Shown piece after piece: positions 1-5,698 of a stretch of 8,470 bases of DNA. This DNA comes from Dehalococcoidia bacterium UBA2588 (GTDB lineage Bacteria > Chloroflexota > Dehalococcoidia > Lucifugimonadales > UBA3495). Made by a program: the position numbers and the translations under genes. Where the stretch lies: the NCBI GenBank assembly GCA_002339805.1, contig DDKW01000005.1, forward strand, positions 24,426 to 32,895, in the 5' to 3' direction. How positions within the stretch are numbered: position 1 is the first letter of the stretch; each line of letters begins with the position of its first letter. Below the pieces are notes generated by a model that searched no databases, had not been told where the DNA came from, and was given only the letters and a program-made list of their open reading frames with translations.

Positions 1-218
1 TCCTCCCAGACTAATTCTGGAATGTTTACTGATTCAATCTCCAGTATCACTCCTTCTCTGTGAGCAAAATGCTTGGTGACAGTTGATTCTAATAGTTCGA
101 TTGGAGAGAAATGAATATAGCCATCGATTTTATCTACTTCAGAACCACTGAATAGACCCTGTTCTTGAGCTATTTCCCATTCTTGATAAGAACAAATCTT
201 ATAAATATACTCAGTCAT
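1..218 (-). CDS. DUF952 family protein, C-terminus cut by window edge
   Basis: An ATG at 216-218 opens a frame with no stop down to base 1, giving 72 residues. I translated it by hand. The N-terminus reads IYKIC (5-9), then EW (13-14), then GYIHFS (33-38). This is the DUF952 pattern of a short I-Y-x-I strand, a Trp near position 14 and a G-[FY]-I-H-[FL]-S motif. The family is usually about 100-115 residues, so roughly the last third is missing. From memory, Pfam groups DUF952 with the ADP-ribosyltransferase-fold clan, where the IHFS histidine would correspond to the NAD-binding histidine. No biochemical role is firmly established that I know of. The start lies 13 bases after the sulfur-carrier stop and has no clear ribosome binding site, so translation may be coupled to that gene. 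Family call fairly sure, function unknown. Confidence 0.75.
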   Translation of the reverse strand, partial: MTEYIYKICSYQEWEIAQEQGLFSGSEVDKIDGYIHFSPIELLESTVTKHFAHREGVILEIESVNIPELVWE

Positions 219-231
219 AAACAGGCCTACG

Positions 232-501
232 TCACAGTCCTCCAGCTATCGCTGCTATAAAATGAATTTCCTTGGCAGTGTCAGGCACAGGCTCCATGAG
301 ACCTAGCCGGCAGGTCTGACCATCTATAGCTACAGCTAAATCTTCTTTAAGCTTGCGGTCAGAAACCAATCTAGACCTGATCCCTGGAAAAACATTTTCC
401 AGATCATCAATTATATCCTTTATACGACTTCCGTTAATTTGAATATCTTTTATCCCTCCAGTCATTTCTAATAACATTGTGGGAATAAATACAGTCGGCA
501 T
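232..501 (-). CDS. MoaD/ThiS-family (CysO-like) sulfur-carrier protein with GGL tail
   Basis: This 89-residue ubiquitin-like protein begins with a strand followed by IPTMLLEMTGG (6-16), close to the IPT-x-L...TGG pattern of Mycobacterium CysO and archaeal MoaD-type proteins. It continues with DLENVFPGI (33-41) and ends in IAAIAGGL. Family members carry sulfur as a C-terminal Gly-Gly thiocarboxylate, for molybdopterin synthesis, cysteine synthesis or similar. Here one leucine follows the GG, so the tail would need trimming before activation, as known for some JAMM-protease-processed carriers; that step is inference. The ATG at 499-501 has an AAGGA site at 510-514, eight bases upstream. The gene follows the [2Fe-2S] subunit by 48 bases, which favours a role in molybdenum-cofactor sulfur supply. 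CysO-type cysteine synthesis is the main alternative. Confidence 0.85.
   Translation of the reverse strand: MPTVFIPTMLLEMTGGIKDIQINGSRIKDIIDDLENVFPGIRSRLVSDRKLKEDLAVAIDGQTCRLGLMEPVPDTAKEIHFIAAIAGGL
378..406. repeat. Imperfect inverted repeat inside the sulfur-carrier gene
   Basis: CTGGAAAA (384-391) and TTTTCCAG (395-402) are exact reverse complements around a 3-base loop. After a 2-base bulge (382-383), TGAT (378-381) can pair with ATCA (403-406). The structure lies within the MoaD-like coding sequence. An 8-bp stem alone is expected by chance in a window this size, so a function is uncertain. Confidence 0.4.
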
Positions 502-549
502 TAACTATATCCTTGTCAATCCAAGTAACTACGTCTCAAAATTCAGTAT

Positions 550-1026
550 CTATTTAGCTCTCATGCGTTCGCCTGCATCCATAACAGCTCGAACGATTTT
601 ATCGTATCCAGTGCATCTACACAGGTTACCTGCTAACCAATGTCTAATCCTTTCTTCATCAGCGTCAGGCTCTTGCTCAAGAAGGCCTTTTGCAGCCATT
701 ATAAATCCTGGTGTGCATATTCCACATTGCAAAGCCGCATTTTCTAAAAAGGCCTGCTGAATAGGGTGAAGCCCTTCTGCAGTTGCAACTCCTTCTATGG
801 TTGTGATTGTTTTACCTTCGGCTTCTACTCCTAGAACTAGGCATGAGTTAACAATTCGACCGTCTACAGAGACAGTGCACGCACCGCAGTTACCATCGTT
901 ACAACCTTCCTTTGACCCAGTCATATTCAAAACATCTCTCAACACTTCCAAGAGACTTTGTCTAGGCTCGCAAAGATATTCAACAGGATTTCCGTTTATT
1001 GTAGTTTTTACATGTACATTCGCCAT
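550..1026 (-). CDS. [2Fe-2S] subunit of a molybdenum hydroxylase (CoxS/XdhC type)
   Basis: This 158-residue small subunit passes electrons from the molybdopterin centre to the FAD subunit in xanthine dehydrogenase / CO dehydrogenase-type enzymes, normally in the cytoplasm. Two iron-sulfur sites are complete. The N-terminal plant-ferredoxin-like domain has C42, C47, C50 and C62 in GCNDGNCGACTV...NSC. The C-terminal helical domain has C101 and C104 (QCGICTPG) and C136 and C138 (NLCRCTGY). Q100 sits where family members contact the molybdopterin cytosine dinucleotide. Length matches the family's usual 150-170 residues. An upstream in-frame start would add 13 residues but overlap the FAD gene. 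The ATG at 1024-1026 is preferred because AAGGAG precedes it and only two bases separate it from the FAD subunit stop. Substrate cannot be told from this subunit. Confidence 0.95.
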   Translation of the reverse strand: MANVHVKTTINGNPVEYLCEPRQSLLEVLRDVLNMTGSKEGCNDGNCGACTVSVDGRIVNSCLVLGVEAEGKTITTIEGVATAEGLHPIQQAFLENAALQCGICTPGFIMAAKGLLEQEPDADEERIRHWLAGNLCRCTGYDKIVRAVMDAGERMRAK

Positions 1027-1028
1027 GG

Positions 1029-1952
1029 TTAATTTTCTCCTTCTGTGTTGGACGTGAATTTCCACAAGGCTTGTATTTCAAGTCCTTTCGCCCTTGAAAT
1101 TGACTCTACTAGTGTACGACGTGTAAACACCTCGACTAAATGCTTCCTCTGTTCGATTGTGCCTCTCATATCAGATATCGGACTAGCAGCATTTTTCGCC
1201 ATTTGAGCCGCTTGAGCGATATTGTCATCATTCACTTCCTTACCGGCTAGGAATTCTCCTGCGTCCGATACGAAAATTGGTGTAGGCCCTACCGATGCTA
1301 AAGATATTCTAGCTGACTCGAATTTAGTACCGCTGTCATCAAGTATGACAGAAGTGCCAACTCCCACGACAGCTATATCCATTTCGTTTCTAGGTATAAA
1401 TCGTTGGTAATTCGAACCAAAACCTTTTGGAGGAATCGGTACAGAAATAGAAACCAACATTTCTCCATTATCCATAGCATTTCTGCCAGGAGCAACACAG
1501 AACTCTTCCACAGACATCTGCCTGTCTCCTTTTGGACCCGAAATGTTACATACGGCATTATGCGCGATCAATGCTGGTATGCCATCACCACTTGGGGCAG
1601 AGTTACATAAGTTACCTCCAAAAGTGGCCCTACCTTGAATTTGTATTCCCCCGATTAAAGTGGCTGCATCCATCAATCCAGGAAACATTTCACTTAATTC
1701 TGGGTCTTGGTATATTCTATATAATTCGACTGCCGCTCCTATTTCCAAACCTTTAGAGGAATCGAAAGTGTATGTGTTAAGAGCATCAATATTCTTAACA
1801 TCAATAACTGTATCTAGGCTAAATCTCCCACCTCTCAATTGAACCAAAAGATCAGTTCCGCCAGCTAATATCCTGGCTTTATCACCTTTGGATGACAAGA
1901 TTTCAATGGCTTCTTTTACGGTATTAGGTACCGCGTAATCTATAGCTTCCAA
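1029..1952 (-). CDS. FAD-binding subunit of a molybdenum hydroxylase (CoxM/XdhB type)
   Basis: This 307-residue medium subunit would bind FAD and hand electrons to an external acceptor. The N-terminal PCMH-type domain (about 1-170) shows AGGTDL (30-35), the FAD pyrophosphate loop. It also has IGG (100-102) followed by TFGGNLCNSAPSGD (110-123), the second FAD loop of this family. The rest matches the CO dehydrogenase flavoprotein C-terminal domain, with the R-x-x-MDIA-type segment near 190. Length is typical (about 280-300). The start codon is TTG, set by a strong AGGAGG site just upstream; no ATG fits the domain start. The gene ends two bases before the [2Fe-2S] subunit, so the two are surely co-translated. 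The large molybdopterin subunit that normally completes the enzyme is not next to it. Substrate is unknown. Confidence 0.95.
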   Translation of the reverse strand: MEAIDYAVPNTVKEAIEILSSKGDKARILAGGTDLLVQLRGGRFSLDTVIDVKNIDALNTYTFDSSKGLEIGAAVELYRIYQDPELSEMFPGLMDAATLIGGIQIQGRATFGGNLCNSAPSGDGIPALIAHNAVCNISGPKGDRQMSVEEFCVAPGRNAMDNGEMLVSISVPIPPKGFGSNYQRFIPRNEMDIAVVGVGTSVILDDSGTKFESARISLASVGPTPIFVSDAGEFLAGKEVNDDNIAQAAQMAKNAASPISDMRGTIEQRKHLVEVFTRRTLVESISRAKGLEIQALWKFTSNTEGEN

Positions 1953-1959
1953 TTGTCCA

Positions 1960-1966
1960 CCTCCTA
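1960..1966 (-). promoter_or_regulatory. Strong ribosome binding site fixing the TTG start
   Basis: On the minus strand AGGAGGT lies seven bases before TTG at 1950-1952. It is the best Shine-Dalgarno match in the window and supports TTG as the start of the FAD subunit. Confidence 0.75.
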
Positions 1967-1975
1967 TCTAAATAA

Positions 1976-2004
1976 ATCATAACATATGCCCTTATAACTG
2001 TCAC
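1976..2004 (-). promoter_or_regulatory. Putative sigma-70-type promoter for the molybdenum hydroxylase genes
   Basis: On the minus strand GTGACA (1999-2004) and TATGAT (1976-1981) are separated by exactly 17 bases. Each hexamer matches the consensus at five of six positions. Transcription would begin near 1969, about 17 bases before the TTG start, leaving just enough leader for the AGGAGG site. It lies in the 64-base gap after the MFS stop, so the hydroxylase genes could be expressed apart from the upstream VOC-MFS pair. Predicted by eye only. Confidence 0.5.
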
Positions 2005-2016
2005 ACCAAGATATAG

Positions 2017-3285
2017 CTAATTTAGTTGACTAGGATGAATCGGTTTTTTGGCTATTGCAAAACTAACCGCGCCAATCCCAAATATTATTCCAAAAGTCAC
2101 TAAAGCAATCGAGTAGCTACCAGTGTCATCTCTGAGCCATCCTGCATATAACGGAGTAACAAACATGAAAGAATTGTGAAATACACTCATGATTCCCATC
2201 AAGGTCGCAAACCTAGCTTGGCCATAATAATTAGCCAACATCAGCCAATTTGCTGATGTTATTCCTTCAATTATAGCTATACATAATGAAAAACATATAG
2301 CTCCTGCGATATTCCCTGTAGCCCAAAGTATGAATACACCAGCAGATCCTACAATCATACCTACAGACAAAATTATCCGAGGAGAGAAAAAATCCGTAGC
2401 GTATCCCATAAAAAACCTCAAAGGCACACCTATGCCCATTGTGAGGCTCCAGAGAACTGTTGCCATAGATGAACCAATTCCATACAAATTCATAATTGGA
2501 AACCAATGAATTAACATAGCATTAGTCGCGCCAGTTCTGCATACTAGCCCCACAAGAATTAGCCAAAAGGGCAAAGTCCGCATAGCTTCGGAAACAGAAA
2601 AACCTTCAAATCTTTTAGTCACAGCGATGCTACCGTCCAAATTTACTGTGTCTGAATCGGGTAGATCTCCGTCAGGCAATAGGCCCATATCTTCTGGTTT
2701 GCTCCTAACAACCAAAGACACAGGTATAGTCAAAATAGTAATAAATATTCCCATAATTAAAACTGTGGTTCTCCAGCCATAAGCATTAATTCCAGCATTG
2801 AGCACAGGAACTACAATTGCTCCTCCAGCAGCGAATGATGTCATGAGCGTTGACATCGCGATTGCCTTTTTCCTAATAAACCATCGGTTAACCAATCCCA
2901 TTAAAGTTTGACCAAGTCCGGCACTTTTCCCTAAAGATACTAGACCAACGAACAAAAATATTAACTGCCAATATGTCTGGACATAAGCAACGCAGATCAA
3001 TCCTATTCCGGCACACAACCCGCCAAAAAGAATCATAGGTCTAGCACCATAGTTATCAACTAACCAACCTACCAATGGCCCAGCTACGCTACCTTCTGCT
3101 CTCTGCAAACTAAAGACTAGCGACATTTGTGCGTAACTGATAGATAAATCATTACGTATGGGTTCAAAAAACCGGGAAAAACCATTCGAAATAACACCGT
3201 TACCAAACATCCCTTGTATGGCTGCAAATAATACTACCCACCATCCATAAAAAATCTTACTTTCTTTGTTTGATTCAGGTTTCAC
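2017..3285 (-). CDS. MFS transporter, MCT/OFA-like
   Basis: This 422-residue inner-membrane carrier has about 12 hydrophobic segments. It opens with FYGWWVVLFA (12-20s), typical of monocarboxylate/oxalate-formate-like MFS proteins. Helix 2 carries the charged pair R62 and E64, followed by the MFS motif A loop GWLVDNYGAR (73-82). The central loop has PEDMGLLPDGD near 205-215, also characteristic of this branch. These relatives usually move small carboxylates with protons, so an organic acid substrate is likely but not shown. The start is GTG at 3283-3285, with AGGA (3293-3296) seven bases upstream. It lies 33 bases after the VOC gene and 64 before the FAD subunit. Its position suggests it imports the compound handled by the neighbouring enzymes. 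Confidence 0.88.
   Translation of the reverse strand: MKPESNKESKIFYGWWVVLFAAIQGMFGNGVISNGFSRFFEPIRNDLSISYAQMSLVFSLQRAEGSVAGPLVGWLVDNYGARPMILFGGLCAGIGLICVAYVQTYWQLIFLFVGLVSLGKSAGLGQTLMGLVNRWFIRKKAIAMSTLMTSFAAGGAIVVPVLNAGINAYGWRTTVLIMGIFITILTIPVSLVVRSKPEDMGLLPDGDLPDSDTVNLDGSIAVTKRFEGFSVSEAMRTLPFWLILVGLVCRTGATNAMLIHWFPIMNLYGIGSSMATVLWSLTMGIGVPLRFFMGYATDFFSPRIILSVGMIVGSAGVFILWATGNIAGAICFSLCIAIIEGITSANWLMLANYYGQARFATLMGIMSVFHNSFMFVTPLYAGWLRDDTGSYSIALVTFGIIFGIGAVSFAIAKKPIHPSQLN
2237..2260. repeat. Perfect 9-bp inverted repeat inside the first MFS gene
   Basis: AACATCAGC (2237-2245) and GCTGATGTT (2252-2260) are exact reverse complements with a 6-base loop. It lies in the 3' third of the MFS coding sequence, over codons for a TSANWLMLAN segment. 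No T-run follows on either strand, so it does not look like a terminator. It may be chance. Confidence 0.45.
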
Positions 3286-3318
3286 AAATCTATCCTAGCG
3301 TCTCCGATGGATTCTCCG

Positions 3319-3756
3319 TTAATCTGCTTGATCAAATTGAACTATCATTCCATCAGGGTCATAAACGAAGAAACTCGCATCAGTGCCAGCAGCATTCAGT
3401 TCACTTGCAAATTTGACTCCGTTCTCCATTAAGTTTTTTCGAACAGCTGGCAAATCGGTCATAGAGAAAGAAAAATGGCTTATACCTATTTGGTCTAGCT
3501 TGATAGGCTGGCCATCAACAACGTCGTCAGGATGTGTCGTCATTATAAAATGTGGATCTGCATTCTCAGCAAATCGTAATCTAACCTGACGCCGATTATT
3601 TCTATCGTGGGCATAAATAGCCGGTAGCCCTCCTCCAGTAGTGTCTTGTACCCTATCAAAATCCACGATCATCCCTACTATATCTCTATAAAATTTTAAT
3701 GACTCATCTATGTCTTTTACACAAAATGCTATATGTGACACTCCTACGCAATCCAT
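3319..3756 (-). CDS. VOC-fold protein (glyoxalase/extradiol dioxygenase superfamily)
   Basis: This 145-residue protein has two vicinal-oxygen-chelate modules. The first begins VSHIAFCVKDIDESLKFY (6-23) with candidate metal ligand H8. The second begins ISHFSFSMTDLP (92-103) with H94. The closing strand reads YDPDGMIVQF (132-141), where most family members have Glu as the last metal ligand; here it is Q140. Glutamine can bind metal in some glyoxalases, so the site may still be active. The superfamily includes lyases, isomerases, epimerases and ring-cleaving dioxygenases; the exact reaction cannot be read here. The ATG at 3754-3756 has AAGGAG upstream (3763-3768). It is the first gene of the minus-strand cluster and lies 33 bases before the MFS gene, so it probably acts on the same compound. 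Confidence 0.88.
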   Translation of the reverse strand: MDCVGVSHIAFCVKDIDESLKFYRDIVGMIVDFDRVQDTTGGGLPAIYAHDRNNRRQVRLRFAENADPHFIMTTHPDDVVDGQPIKLDQIGISHFSFSMTDLPAVRKNLMENGVKFASELNAAGTDASFFVYDPDGMIVQFDQAD

Positions 3757-3841
3757 AACTCACTCCTTAAATTTGTTTCTCACAAAATCTTCTTCGACTC
3801 GCATGATTCATCCAAACACTGTAATATGAGTAATTACATAG

Positions 3842-3870
3842 AATATACTCCAATCGACACTTTTTGAAAA
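3842..3870 (-). promoter_or_regulatory. Possible promoter for the VOC-MFS-hydroxylase cluster
   Basis: On the minus strand TTTTCA (3865-3870) and TATATT (3842-3847) are spaced by 17 bases. The -10 box matches five of six consensus positions, the -35 only four. Transcription would start near 3835, giving a leader of about 79 bases. It is the best candidate in the divergent region but weak. Confidence 0.35.
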
Positions 3871-3878
3871 TCATTGGG

Positions 3879-3907
3879 TTGACACACATAATTTAGTCCC
3901 TTAAAAT
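3879..3907 (+). promoter_or_regulatory. Near-consensus promoter for rplU-rpmA-rpmE
   Basis: TTGACA (3879-3884), a perfect -35 box, is followed after 17 bases by TAAAAT (3902-3907), five of six for the -10 box. Transcription would start near 3914, only about ten bases before the rplU ATG. This fits strong constitutive expression of ribosomal genes, but leaves almost no leader and no clear Shine-Dalgarno site. Confidence 0.65.
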
Positions 3908-3923
3908 TTCCGTTCGAGTACTT

Positions 3924-4238
3924 ATGAATTACGCAATTATTAAAACAGGTGGAAAGCAATACAAAGTGCAGCCAGGCGACGTTCTGGATGTAGAGTTATT
4001 ACCAAATGACGAAGGATCTACGGCAGAGTTCGATCAAGTCCTTGCGATATCAGATGGAGACACCATAAATTTTGGCAACCCAACGATACCTAATGCTCGA
4101 GTGACAGCTGAAATACAAAAACATTATAAAGATAAGAAAGTGATTGTATTCAAGTACAAAGCCAAAACTAGGTATCGTTTAAAGAAAGGACATAGGCAGA
4201 ACTACACCAGAATATCAATTAAAGATATATCTGCATAA
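3924..4238 (+). CDS. rplU: 50S ribosomal protein bL21
   Basis: This 104-residue protein (E. coli: 103) is a component of the large ribosomal subunit that binds 23S rRNA. The N-terminus YAIIKTGGKQYKVQPGD (3-19) and the basic C-terminal segment RYRLKKGHRQNYT (about 82-94) are hallmarks of bL21. The ATG at 3924 matches the family's normal start. No Shine-Dalgarno sequence precedes it; the nearest purine run is a GAG. It is the first gene of the plus-strand ribosomal cluster, 23 bases ahead of rpmA, as in most bacteria. An obgE gene often follows rpmA elsewhere, but here rpmE does. Confidence 0.98.
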   Translation: MNYAIIKTGGKQYKVQPGDVLDVELLPNDEGSTAEFDQVLAISDGDTINFGNPTIPNARVTAEIQKHYKDKKVIVFKYKAKTRYRLKKGHRQNYTRISIKDISA

Positions 4239-4261
4239 ATTACAATATTTAGGGAATAATT

Positions 4262-4522
4262 ATGGCACATAAGAAAGCCGGCGGTAGTACTAATAACGGA
4301 AGAGATAGTAATGCTAAACGTCTCGGGGTTAAAAAATTTGGCGGCGAAGTGGTAATTCCAGGGAACATAATCATACGACAAAGAGGTACAAAAATCCGAC
4401 CTGGCAGCAACGTTGGAATCGGCAAAGACCACACTATATTCTCTTTAATTTCAGGAAAAGTAAATTTCGAATGGGACACACGCAAACGGAAACGTGTAAG
4501 TGTATACCCGGATTCACAATAG
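4262..4522 (+). CDS. rpmA: 50S ribosomal protein bL27
   Basis: This 86-residue protein (E. coli: 85) has an N-terminal tail that reaches the peptidyl-transferase centre. It starts [20 protein letters not shown], close to the universal pattern; the usual Arg after GGST is Asn here. [20 protein letters not shown] follows at 22-41, then the GT-x-x-x-PG-x-NVG-x-G-x-DHT-x-F core. There is no cleavable N-terminal extension of the Firmicutes type, so the mature tail is made directly. AGGGA at 4251-4255 lies six bases before the ATG. It is co-transcribed with rplU and rpmE. Confidence 0.98.
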   Translation: MAHKKAGGSTNNGRDSNAKRLGVKKFGGEVVIPGNIIIRQRGTKIRPGSNVGIGKDHTIFSLISGKVNFEWDTRKRKRVSVYPDSQ

Positions 4523-4532
4523 GCATTCAATA

Positions 4533-4736
4533 ATGAAACAAGACATACATCCAGAATTTGTTAACTCGACGGTAACTTGCTCTTGCGGAGCAACAATAGA
4601 AACAGCATCAACGAAACCAGCATTAAGAATCGAAATATGCGGTACTTGCCACCCGTTCTACACTGGTGAGCAACGTATCGTTGATACCCAAGGTCGCATA
4701 GAACGTCTCCGACGTCGATACAAAATGGATGACTAA
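4533..4736 (+). CDS. rpmE: 50S ribosomal protein bL31, zinc-binding type
   Basis: This 67-residue protein forms part of the bridge between ribosomal subunits. MKQDIHPEF opens it, then CSCG (16-19) and CGTCHPFYTG (36-45), so all four zinc-binding cysteines (C16, C18, C36, C39) are present. This marks the C-plus form rather than the zinc-independent paralogue. A longer reading from a GTG at 4500 would overlap rpmA by 23 bases and add residues foreign to the family. The ATG at 4533 is therefore the start, ten bases after the rpmA stop, with only a weak AGG (4521-4523) ahead. No terminator is evident in the 74 bases after it. Confidence 0.97.
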   Translation: MKQDIHPEFVNSTVTCSCGATIETASTKPALRIEICGTCHPFYTGEQRIVDTQGRIERLRRRYKMDD

Positions 4737-4810
4737 TTCGCCATCCCTTGTGACTCATAGTTACTCTTCACTGATTCTTCAACCATATTACTTAACTGCA
4801 CTCAGATCTA

Positions 4811-5698
4811 ATGCCTGACTCTCCAATCACAACATATGGTGGTCAAGCAGTCATAGAAGGCGTGATGATCCGAGGAAAGAAGTATTATTCTTTATCAGTA
4901 CGACGCCCAGATGGGAGTATAACCACAAACATAGAACCAATAAGCTCTCATTTCATAGGTTCATTAAGAAGAGTCCCTTTCATCAGAGGCATTTTGGTTC
5001 TCGCGGAGACATTAACCATTGGAGTGAAAGCATTACACCAATCGTCTCTACTCGCATCTGAAAGTGATGATCCTACAGAAAGCACCATATCCAACTTAGC
5101 ATTAGTAGGCACAATTATAATATCCTTAATGATAGGCATAGGAATATTTTTCATATTCCCTGCTATAGCCCTTGAAAGCGTAGACCGATTCATTCCTTCT
5201 AATATAATCAGCAATATCCTAGAAGGAGTGTTAAGGCTTTTAGTCCTAGTTGCATACGTATCTATCATTGGTATATTCCCAGACATAAAGAGAGTTTACC
5301 AATATCATGGAGCGGAGCATATGTCTATTCATGCCTTAGAGCATGGCAAGATATTGACTCCAGACAATGTTCGCACTTTCCCTACTCCGCATCCTAGATG
5401 TGGTACTGCATTTTTGTTGACAGTGATGGTTGTGTCTATTTTGATATTCGCAGCCATAGGTGACTCTGGATTTATTAGCAGGATAATATCTAGGGTAGCA
5501 TTGATACCAGTGATTGCTTCAATCAGTTATGAAATCATACGTTTTGCAGGAACGCATCCAAATTCCATTATTAGCAACGTCGTATCTGTGCCTGGTTTAC
5601 TATTGCAACGAATCACCACTAAAATACCAGACGATTCCCAAATTGAAGTAGCAATATCTGCGGTAGAGGCTGTATTAGAGGCCGACTCACTATCTTGA
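4811..5698 (+). CDS. DUF1385 family membrane protein (YqhQ-like)
   Basis: This 295-residue protein is recognised by YGGQAVIEGVMIRG (9-22), the DUF1385 signature. HGAEH (166-170) and PHPRCGT (193-199) are the other conserved motifs. Hydrophobic segments at about 95-121, 135-156, 198-217 and 226-246 point to an inner-membrane protein with about four helices. The biochemical role is not known to me; the conserved His, Glu and Cys residues suggest a metal site or enzyme. In Chloroflexota this gene commonly follows rpmE and precedes prfA. Here it follows rpmE by 74 bases, but opposite-strand genes come next. No good ribosome binding site precedes the ATG. Its stop lies within the end of the convergent MFS gene, overlapping by nine bases. 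Confidence 0.9.
   Translation: MPDSPITTYGGQAVIEGVMIRGKKYYSLSVRRPDGSITTNIEPISSHFIGSLRRVPFIRGILVLAETLTIGVKALHQSSLLASESDDPTESTISNLALVGTIIISLMIGIGIFFIFPAIALESVDRFIPSNIISNILEGVLRLLVLVAYVSIIGIFPDIKRVYQYHGAEHMSIHALEHGKILTPDNVRTFPTPHPRCGTAFLLTVMVVSILIFAAIGDSGFISRIISRVALIPVIASISYEIIRFAGTHPNSIISNVVSVPGLLLQRITTKIPDDSQIEVAISAVEAVLEADSLS

Noticed and set aside
479..760. Plus-strand open frame opposite the [2Fe-2S] and sulfur-carrier genes
   Set aside because: It lies antisense to two well-recognised genes and its translation shows no family pattern. The same holds for the other antisense frames, such as 797-1057, 4249-4530, 4948-5286, 7383-7703 and 8109-8396.
1039..1065. Longer [2Fe-2S] subunit reading starting at 1065
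   Set aside because: It would overlap the end of the FAD gene, and the ATG at 1026 has a better ribosome binding site and the usual family start.
1768..1803. TGTTAAGA / TCTTAACA inverted repeat in the FAD gene
   Set aside because: It is an 8-bp match with a long loop, expected by chance in a window this size.
3767..3811. Fourteen-codon minus-strand frame (start 3809-3811, TAA at 3767-3769) in the VOC leader, ending at the VOC ribosome binding site
   Set aside because: The position is suggestive of a regulatory leader peptide, but there is no ribosome binding site, no run of one amino acid and no terminator hairpin. Short frames like this are common by chance.
4500..4736. Longer bL31 reading from a GTG at 4500
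   Set aside because: The 11 extra residues do not resemble bL31 and would overlap rpmA; the ATG at 4533 gives the standard N-terminus.
4737..4810. Possible terminator or promoter between rpmE and the DUF1385 gene
   Set aside because: I found no stem followed by a T-run and no pair of promoter boxes at acceptable spacing.
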